From: an archaeon
Lineage (GTDB): Archaea > Nanobdellota > Nanobdellia > Pacearchaeales > GW2011-AR1
DNA: 25,578 nt
Assembly (NCBI GenBank): GCA_027341315.1
Contig: DAIENA010000005.1
Coordinates: 1-25,578, forward strand
Direction of reading: 5' to 3'
Shown here: in pieces, positions 20,741 to 25,578 of the stretch
Position numbering within the stretch: position 1 is the first letter of the stretch
How the letters are laid out: each line of letters begins with the position of its first letter
The notes under the pieces: model-generated
Seen by the model: only the letters and a program-made list of their open reading frames with translations
Databases searched by the model: none
What the model was told of the DNA's origin: nothing
Made by a program: the position numbers and the translations under genes

Positions 20741-21454
20741 TTACCCCCTGTTTGTTATTTCCAGGAGCGTGTTTATATCTTTTAATTTGACCCCGTCCGG
20801 AATAATTGCTTTTACTGATATTATGTCCCCTTTATTGAAATTGATAATTCCCTCTCCGACGGTGTTATAATTGGAGAGAGCACCCGTTTCACTTAAATCA
20901 AATGTGTTTCTAAATCCAATCACCTGGCCATTTTTGTAAATTACAATTTGAGCAACATTTCCCGGCGAAGAGTTTTCGACTTCAAGACTCGTCGAGATTC
21001 CGGTTATACTTCCGTCTCTTATCATTACGTATCCCTTATCTTCTGCACCGCTGACTCCCGCTGCCGACTGCAAAAATTGAGAACTTGACACTTCTCCTGC
21101 AAGACCTAAATTAAGAAGTACCTTTCCTACAAAGTTTTGGAGTTCTTTTTTAAACTCAGTTTGAGACGCAGTTATAACATAAACCGGACTCGCATTGTTG
21201 ACGTCGATTTGATACATTGCAAGGGTCGTGTTGTCTATGTTTTTAATATTCACTTCGTCCGGGAGGCTGTTAAAGTCAATCTGTTTCACACCTTGAATTT
21301 CACTTTCCGGAATTCCTTTTTTTTGAGCAACACTTTTTACGAACTGTTCGGTGTCTCCTGTAACAGTTGCTCCAATTGAAGAATTTTCTGCAACAACACC
21401 CCCAACTAGGAGAATCACTATTGCCAAAGCAAGAACTATTGAAAACCTCTTCAT
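20741..21454 (-). CDS. Secreted protein of unknown function
   Basis: A 237-residue exported protein. MKRFSIVLALAIVILLVGGVVA is a Sec signal peptide, followed by an acidic mature region with a few sequons. The mature part is alpha then beta: VKSVAQKKGIPESEIQGVKQIDF, MYQIDVNNASPVYVITASQTEF, VMIRDGSITGISTSLEV, VAQIVIYKNGQVIGFRNTFDL, KGDIISVKAIIPDGVKLKDI. There are no Cys residues. The first half has the size and layout of a PepSY-like domain, but that is not certain. It is the first gene of an operon with the TM protein at 20710. The minus-strand TATA ctttaaataat (21478-21490) suits a leaderless start. Confidence 0.75.
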   Translation of the reverse strand: MKRFSIVLALAIVILLVGGVVAENSSIGATVTGDTEQFVKSVAQKKGIPESEIQGVKQIDFNSLPDEVNIKNIDNTTLAMYQIDVNNASPVYVITASQTEFKKELQNFVGKVLLNLGLAGEVSSSQFLQSAAGVSGAEDKGYVMIRDGSITGISTSLEVENSSPGNVAQIVIYKNGQVIGFRNTFDLSETGALSNYNTVGEGIINFNKGDIISVKAIIPDGVKLKDINTLLEITNRG

Positions 21455-21494
21455 TTTATATTTACTTTAGTTAAAGGGATTATTTAAAGATTAC

Positions 21495-21504
21495 TTTTAT
21501 ATAG
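21495..21504 (+). promoter_or_regulatory. TATA box for the MYG1-fragment/pyrH operon
   Basis: ttttatatag is centred at 21500, exactly 25 nt before the ATG at 21525. pyrH itself has no separate promoter, so this element probably drives the whole short-ORF–pyrH–rnp3 unit. Confidence 0.55.
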
Positions 21505-21524
21505 TTTTACTTACATATTGAATT

Positions 21525-21647
21525 ATGGAGAAAGTTGTTGCAGTACACGATGGAAAGTTTCACGCCGACGAGGTTTTTATTCTTGCTAAAACAAAGGAAG
21601 CAATAATTAAATTAACTGAGATTGCGTTAAAAAATAAAGAAAAATGA
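21525..21647 (+). CDS. 40-aa ORF resembling the N-terminus of MYG1 (UPF0160), probably truncated
   Basis: The peptide begins MEKVVAVHDGKFHADEVFIL. HDGKFHADEVF is the first signature of the MYG1/UPF0160 family (DHH-superfamily-like exonucleases, normally ~300 residues), in which the His and Asp residues bind metal. After ~20 residues the similarity ends in a Lys-rich helix and the frame stops at TGA, overlapping the pyrH ATG by 3 nt (ATGA). This looks like a remnant of a deleted myg1 whose promoter and start now lead the pyrH operon. It could instead be a genuine small protein. The stop overlap implies translational coupling. Confidence 0.55.
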   Translation: MEKVVAVHDGKFHADEVFILAKTKEAIIKLTEIALKNKEK

Positions 21648-22324
21648 AAGCTATAGTTATCAGTCTTGGCGGAAGCGAAATAATTCCGGATGGCGTGAAT
21701 TACAAATATCTTGAGGAATTCAAAAAAGTTATTTTGAAACAGCTGAAAAATTACAAAATTGTTATTGTCTGCGGAGGCGGAAGTGTTGCAAGAAAATATA
21801 TTGAGGCCGTCAGAAAAAGCGGGGGAAATCTTTTTCATCAGGCGCTTGTCGGAATAAATGCAACGAGGGCAAACGCCAGATTTTTGTCTTACTTTTTTGG
21901 GTTTGACCCGGAATGGGGAATTCCTCATAAGATGAGAATTTTAAAGAAATATTTAAGAAAAAGAAATCTTGTCATTTGCGGAGCCCTCGAATACCGGCCG
22001 GACCAGACGTCCGACTCGACCGCTGCGACGATAGCATCAAAACTCGACGCTGATTTTGTGAACCTGACCGACGTCGCCGGACTTTACGACCGCGACCCGA
22101 AAAAATTTCGAAACGCAAAGTTAATTTCCCGAATTTCGTGGGAAGATTTTGACAAAATTGTTAAAAAAATAAAATTCAAGCCCGGACAGCATTTCGTTCT
22201 CGATCAGACGGCGTCAAAAATAATAAAATCTGAAAAAATAAAAACTTTAATTATGAAAAATGTCAAAGAACTTGACAAATTTTTTAGAAATGAAAAATTT
22301 ACGGGGACGGTAATTGAAGGATAA
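21644..22324 (+). CDS. pyrH: UMP kinase, archaeal type
   Basis: A 226-residue amino-acid-kinase-family enzyme converting UMP and ATP to UDP and ADP in pyrimidine synthesis. AIVISLGGSEI is the N-terminal phosphate loop, and VIVCGGGSVARKYIEA the following nucleotide-binding segment. VGINATRANARFL, SDSTAATIASKLDADFVNLTDVAGLYDRDPKKF and the C-terminal hydrophobic strand are typical of the archaeal UMP kinase group. Length matches the family. It has about 44 CpG in 681 nt, high for the window and like other core genes. It is coupled to the short ORF before it and followed after 15 nt by rnp3. Confidence 0.93.
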   Translation: MKAIVISLGGSEIIPDGVNYKYLEEFKKVILKQLKNYKIVIVCGGGSVARKYIEAVRKSGGNLFHQALVGINATRANARFLSYFFGFDPEWGIPHKMRILKKYLRKRNLVICGALEYRPDQTSDSTAATIASKLDADFVNLTDVAGLYDRDPKKFRNAKLISRISWEDFDKIVKKIKFKPGQHFVLDQTASKIIKSEKIKTLIMKNVKELDKFFRNEKFTGTVIEG

Positions 22325-22339
22325 CATGGGAAGGATAAA

Positions 22340-22780
22340 ATGGTGAGAATTGTTTTAACGGAAAAAAATTTTAGTAAGTTAAGGGATGAAATTAAAAAAC
22401 ATAATGGGGATGAAATTGTTTTTTCATCCGAGGATGATGAACTAAACCGAAAAGTTGCGGAAAAACTCGCCGTCGATATTCTTGCAATTCCGCTTTCCGG
22501 ACGAAAAGATTTTTCAAAGCAGAGAAATTCCGGGCTTAACGAAGTCGTCGCGCGGATTGTGAAAAAGAACGGAATTAAAATTGGAATTTTTCTTGATGAA
22601 ATTATTTTTTCAAAAGAAAAAGAAAAAATTATTTCCAGAGTCAGACAAAATATAAAACTCTGTAATAAAAATAAAATAGAAATGATTTTTATTGAAGGGA
22701 AGGAAAAAAGAAATTCTGTTCTTTTGAAGTCGCTCGGTTCGACGCTCGGAATGCCGACGTGGATGACGAAAAAAATTTAG
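22340..22780 (+). CDS. rnp3: RNase P protein component Rpp30/Rnp3 (short)
   Basis: A 146-residue protein with the PHP/TIM-like core of the archaeal RNase P subunit Rpp30. AVDILAIPLSGRKDFSKQRNSGLNEVVARIVKKNGIKIGIFL corresponds to the family's DxL.P...R.....GLN.VLA+.A..NGVAIGF, and RVRQNIKLCNKNKIEMIFIEGKE to the R..LRLARKYGVP.V..S segment. Together with the RNA subunit it supports tRNA 5' maturation. Usual archaeal forms are ~200-250 residues, so this one is trimmed at the N-terminus. The start at 22340 follows gggaaggat, a possible Shine-Dalgarno. The 3' end overlaps a convergent gene by 4 nt. Confidence 0.85.
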   Translation: MVRIVLTEKNFSKLRDEIKKHNGDEIVFSSEDDELNRKVAEKLAVDILAIPLSGRKDFSKQRNSGLNEVVARIVKKNGIKIGIFLDEIIFSKEKEKIISRVRQNIKLCNKNKIEMIFIEGKEKRNSVLLKSLGSTLGMPTWMTKKI

Positions 22781-23160
22781 TGAATCACTCGCAGTAAATC
22801 TTCCGGCGAAATTGTGTTTATCAGGTTGTGAACTCTTCTCGAAGCCTCATTTTCTAAATAATTTCCAGGAAAATTTGAGTAAAGCCAGTACTTCCCTTCT
22901 TTGTTTTTTTCAAAGGCATTTTTCAATTTCTCCGGAAGAGAGAATCTCCAGCGGATAGTTTCATTCATTATTTGAGACATTTTTTTGTCGGGAAGATATA
23001 TTTTTTCATCTACAAGACAATTATAATCTTCTTTTGAAATATATTTTTTCATTGCCTCCTCAGTTGAAATTTTTCTCATTCGGGAAATTGTTCTTAATGG
23101 AATTTTATAACTATAATGAATTATATTCACTAAAATACTTTCGTGTCTGTCTTCTATCAT
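22777..23160 (-). CDS. Hypothetical protein
   Basis: A 127-residue, mostly helical and basic soluble protein of unknown function. MIEDRHESILVNIIHYSYKIPLRTI leads to RMRKISTEEAMKKYISKEDYNCLVDEK, then ETIRWRFSLPEKLKNAFEKNKEGKYWLYSNFPGNYLEN. The SRMRKISTEEA segment could be a helix-turn-helix, but this is weak. One Cys is present. Its stop overlaps that of rnp3 in a TTAG tetranucleotide shared by both strands. I find no relative elsewhere in the window. Confidence 0.62.
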   Translation of the reverse strand: MIEDRHESILVNIIHYSYKIPLRTISRMRKISTEEAMKKYISKEDYNCLVDEKIYLPDKKMSQIMNETIRWRFSLPEKLKNAFEKNKEGKYWLYSNFPGNYLENEASRRVHNLINTISPEDLLRVIH

Positions 23161-23205
23161 TTTAAATTTATGAATAAAACCTTTTTAAAAATTTATGTTT
23201 TTCAA

Positions 23206-24504
23206 TTAACCTGAAACAAAAGTACATCCGTATGCAGTTTGCCAGACTTCGAAATAATTTCCGGATTTTATATTCGTATTTTTTGAGTTCACCCTAATGT
23301 AAGAGTTGTCCGCAGGATTATCCGGATAAACAAATTCTAAAATTTTCAAGCATCTCGTTTCGTTACTTCCCGGGAAAATTATGTTATAGTTTACGTAATT
23401 TATTGTCCCTTTAACTTTGGGTAAATTGTTGCTGTCAAAATATTCTCCTAAATTAAACGGCCAAATCGACGCCACCGTTCCGTTGAGCGCCGCGGTTTCC
23501 GGGATACACGTTCCGTTGCTGCAGATTTTTCCCAAAACGCAGTCTGAATTCTGGGTGCATTCGACGGGTGTGAAACACTGTGGATTTCCGGTACTTGCAC
23601 TGCAAATTTGCGTTCCCGAACAGTTTTGAAGTGTGTCGGTCGTGACGTTTGTTTGACAAATATTGTTAATGCAGGAGTAATTTTGATAATTTTGAACTAT
23701 TGATTTTGAAGGAGTTGACGAATCACACGACGGGAAACCGACGTAACCGCTTGTTCCACAGGCGCTTGAAACATTTTGAGGAGTGCAGGGTATTTGACTG
23801 GATTTACACTGTCCGCCAAAACATGTGTCGGGCGAAACGCACGTCGATTTGGGATAAGAATTTGTTGATTGGCTGCAAAATCCCGAGATACATTGGTAAA
23901 CTGTTTTATATTGAAGAATAAGCTGAGAGTTTGAAGCGGAGCAAAATTCAGAGCCGGCAACCCACGTGTCGTTTCCGCAATCCGCATTAATTGTACATTG
24001 TTTTTGAGGAGGAGTTGGAACTGTTGTATTCTGGTCTTTTAAACTGTAAGAGTTTGTTGACGAGGAGGAAACAACATCGGCTCCGTTTCCGGCTTTATAG
24101 ACGGGGGCAACTGAAATTGTTTTAATGTCTGTTAAATTTAAAATGCTGCTTCTTGACAAATTAAGAGTGTATGTTCTTGTCGCTAATTCAGGTAAACCCT
24201 CCGGAATATTGACTGTAAAAACATCCGAATTTTTGCTGTCCTCGACGATAAACTTTAGCTGAGTCACGTTAACGTCCTGAACGCCCGGGTTTCTTGTTAC
24301 TTTCACCGTTGCAATTCCTGTCGACTGATTCACGAGTGCGGAATCTATAACGACGTCGGCCGCAATTTTCCCAAGTGAAATTCCGGTTGAACCCTGTATT
24401 AAAAAATTATTCACGGCAAGCCAGATTCCCGCAAGCGCCGCAAGAATTAAAAGTATTATAAGAATCGTCGAGACGACCTCTGAAAGACCTCTTTTACTAT
24501 TCAT
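23206..24504 (-). CDS. Type IV pilin-like protein with Cys-rich domain
   Basis: A 432-residue surface protein with a class III signal peptide. KRG (4-6) precedes LSEVVSTILIILLILAALAG, the hydrophobic assembly helix of archaeal pilins, with cleavage expected after Gly6. A beta-rich region (about 40-150) is followed by a Cys-rich stretch (about 170-335). It contains CTINADCG, CISGFCSQ, CVSPDTCFGGQC and CTQNSDCVLGKICSNGTC, resembling repeated EGF/Dickkopf-like disulfide modules. A last beta domain ends YGCTFVSG. The mature protein should be disulfide-stabilised and glycosylated, and may be an adhesin tip or minor pilin, which would matter for an archaeon that depends on host contact. No pilus ATPase is in the window. 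Confidence 0.83.
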   Translation of the reverse strand: MNSKRGLSEVVSTILIILLILAALAGIWLAVNNFLIQGSTGISLGKIAADVVIDSALVNQSTGIATVKVTRNPGVQDVNVTQLKFIVEDSKNSDVFTVNIPEGLPELATRTYTLNLSRSSILNLTDIKTISVAPVYKAGNGADVVSSSSTNSYSLKDQNTTVPTPPQKQCTINADCGNDTWVAGSEFCSASNSQLILQYKTVYQCISGFCSQSTNSYPKSTCVSPDTCFGGQCKSSQIPCTPQNVSSACGTSGYVGFPSCDSSTPSKSIVQNYQNYSCINNICQTNVTTDTLQNCSGTQICSASTGNPQCFTPVECTQNSDCVLGKICSNGTCIPETAALNGTVASIWPFNLGEYFDSNNLPKVKGTINYVNYNIIFPGSNETRCLKILEFVYPDNPADNSYIRVNSKNTNIKSGNYFEVWQTAYGCTFVSG

Positions 24505-24606
24505 TATTTTTAAAGAATGTTCTATTTTATAAATTTATTTAATAACAAATTGTTGATTTAAAAAAGAGATAGAAATCTTTTTTAAGAAGCAAATGTTTTC
24601 AGGTTG

Positions 24607-25578
24607 ATGAAAAAACTTGTTGAATCACTCAGCATAAACGAGAAAAAAATTTTGCCCTATCTGGAAGAGAAAGGAATTTCAGAAATATGCAAAAAATCAA
24701 ACCTTGACAAAGTCAGCGTCCTAAGAGCGCTTGAATATTTATCCAACAAAAAAATTATAGAATTCGGAACGGAAAAAAAACGAATCGTCGACGTCGGAGT
24801 GAACGGCGCATTTTACAAAAAGAAGGGGCTTCCTGAAAGAAGGCTGCTTTTGTTTCTTAACGAGAAAAGAATAATTCCCCTGAAGGACGCGGAGAAGTCC
24901 TCCGGATTAAGCCCGGACGAATTTAAAGTTTCTCTTGGAGTTTTGAAGGGAAAGGCTTTTATTGAAATTAAAAACGGAAAAATAATTTTAAATGCAACAA
25001 AAGAAGAAATCGCAAAAAAAAGTCTTGAGGAATTATTTTTGGAGTCTTTACCCGTCGAGGAAGACGAACTTACGCCCGAAGGGCAATTTTCCCTGAAGAG
25101 TTTGTCCAAGAGAAAAGAGATTGTGCAGGTTGATGAGAGGAAAAAATTTTCCATAAAAGTAACTTCTCTTGGAAGAGAAATAATGAGCTCGAAAGAAATT
25201 TCAAAAGAGTTAATTGAGCAGATTACGCCTGAAATTCTCAAAAAAGAACAGAACTGGAAAAACAAAAAATTCAGAAGATACGACGTTAGTCTTGAAGTTC
25301 CGAAAATAAACGGCGGAAAAAGACATTTTGTAAATTCCGCGATTGATTACGGGAAAAGAGTTTGGCTTGACATGGGGTTTCAGGAGATGGGCGGGGACGT
25401 GATACAATCAAGTTTTTGGAATTTTGACGCTTTGTTTACTGCGCAGGACCATCCGGTAAGAGAAATGCAGGATACATTTTTTTTAAACAGGAAGGGGGAG
25501 CTTCCCGAAAAAGAAAAAATTGAATCAGTTAAAACCGCCCACGAAAAAGGAGTTGCGGGAAGCAAGGGGTGGAATTAT
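24607..25578 (+). CDS. pheS: Phenylalanyl-tRNA synthetase alpha subunit (3' truncated by window)
   Basis: The first 324 residues of a class II aaRS alpha subunit (archaeal forms run ~500). The frame stays open to the window edge. Residues 1-90 contain winged-helix DNA/RNA-binding repeats (MKKLVESLSINEKKILPYLEE, SVLRALEYLSNKKII). KRHFVNSAIDYGKRVWLDMGFQEMG, then SSFWNFDALFTAQDHPVREMQDTFFL, is motif 2 territory of the catalytic domain. A helical linker sits between. Partner pheT is not in the window. The ATG at 24607 follows caggttg, a weak Shine-Dalgarno. The gtttaaaaaag-like AT run at 24555-24566 is ~45 nt upstream, so a short leader is possible. Confidence 0.93.
   Translation, partial: MKKLVESLSINEKKILPYLEEKGISEICKKSNLDKVSVLRALEYLSNKKIIEFGTEKKRIVDVGVNGAFYKKKGLPERRLLLFLNEKRIIPLKDAEKSSGLSPDEFKVSLGVLKGKAFIEIKNGKIILNATKEEIAKKSLEELFLESLPVEEDELTPEGQFSLKSLSKRKEIVQVDERKKFSIKVTSLGREIMSSKEISKELIEQITPEILKKEQNWKNKKFRRYDVSLEVPKINGGKRHFVNSAIDYGKRVWLDMGFQEMGGDVIQSSFWNFDALFTAQDHPVREMQDTFFLNRKGELPEKEKIESVKTAHEKGVAGSKGWNY

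Noticed and set aside
1..25578. CRISPR arrays, insertion sequences or rRNA
   Set aside because: I saw no regularly spaced repeats, transposase frames or rRNA-like sequence; the only short repeats are the tRNA-end duplications described above.

Overview
This is an AT-rich archaeal chromosome segment. The archaeal assignment rests on several genes. One is an Elp3 with the archaeal/bacterial-type cysteine spacing. Others are TrpRS, PheRS-alpha and UMP kinase of archaeal type, an RNase P Rpp30-like subunit, a class III (pilin-type) signal peptide, and a tRNA-Glu interrupted by a perfect bulge-helix-bulge intron. About fifteen genes also have a TATA element centred roughly 25 nt before the ATG, which is leaderless archaeal transcription. 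Very tight gene packing, many short ORFans, abundant secreted and membrane proteins, and short versions of core proteins (Elp3, Rpp30) suggest a small-genome DPANN lineage of the Woesearchaeota/Pacearchaeota kind. That placement is an inference; no rRNA is present to confirm it.

Layout. 1-3963: the 3' end of glycyl-tRNA synthetase, three ORFans, a Trm9/ALKBH8-type methyltransferase and Elp3 (both expected to act on wobble uridine of tRNA), and a small Cys protein. 3964-5160: a circularly permuted ribosome-assembly GTPase and tRNA-Gln(CUG), whose 3' end is duplicated downstream. 5161-7148: a protein with an internally duplicated domain, a membrane-anchored DisA_N (c-di-AMP synthase-like) protein, and a small zinc-finger gene coupled to an ORFan. 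7149-9259: intron-containing tRNA-Glu(CUC) with a duplicated 5' end, a YdeI/OmdA-like gene 1 nt behind it, several small ORFs, a GIY-YIG protein, and a leader with mutually exclusive stems. 9260-14731: a DEAD-box helicase with DEVD in motif II, membrane proteins including DUF2238-like and DedA-like ones, and a family 2 glycosyltransferase. 14753-21454: the envelope-rich part. It holds Asn-rich and Ig-like secreted proteins, TrpRS, a single-pass receptor carrying a degenerate class III nucleotidyl-cyclase fold, a second four-TM protein resembling the one at 10517, and a two-gene secreted-protein operon. 21525-25578: a MYG1-like N-terminal fragment overlapping pyrH, rnp3, an ORFan, a pilin-like protein with a Cys-rich stalk, and the 5' two-thirds of pheS.

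Themes. (1) Translation and tRNA biology: three aaRS genes, two tRNAs, Elp3, a Trm9-like enzyme, an RNase P subunit, a ribosome GTPase and an RNA helicase. (2) Nucleotide signalling: the DAC-domain protein and the cyclase-like receptor. (3) Cell surface proteins. The most interesting candidates are the attenuator-like leader before the helicase, the receptor with a predicted dead cyclase domain, the duplicated ends of both tRNA genes, and an exactly symmetric palindromic TATA box serving two divergent genes.
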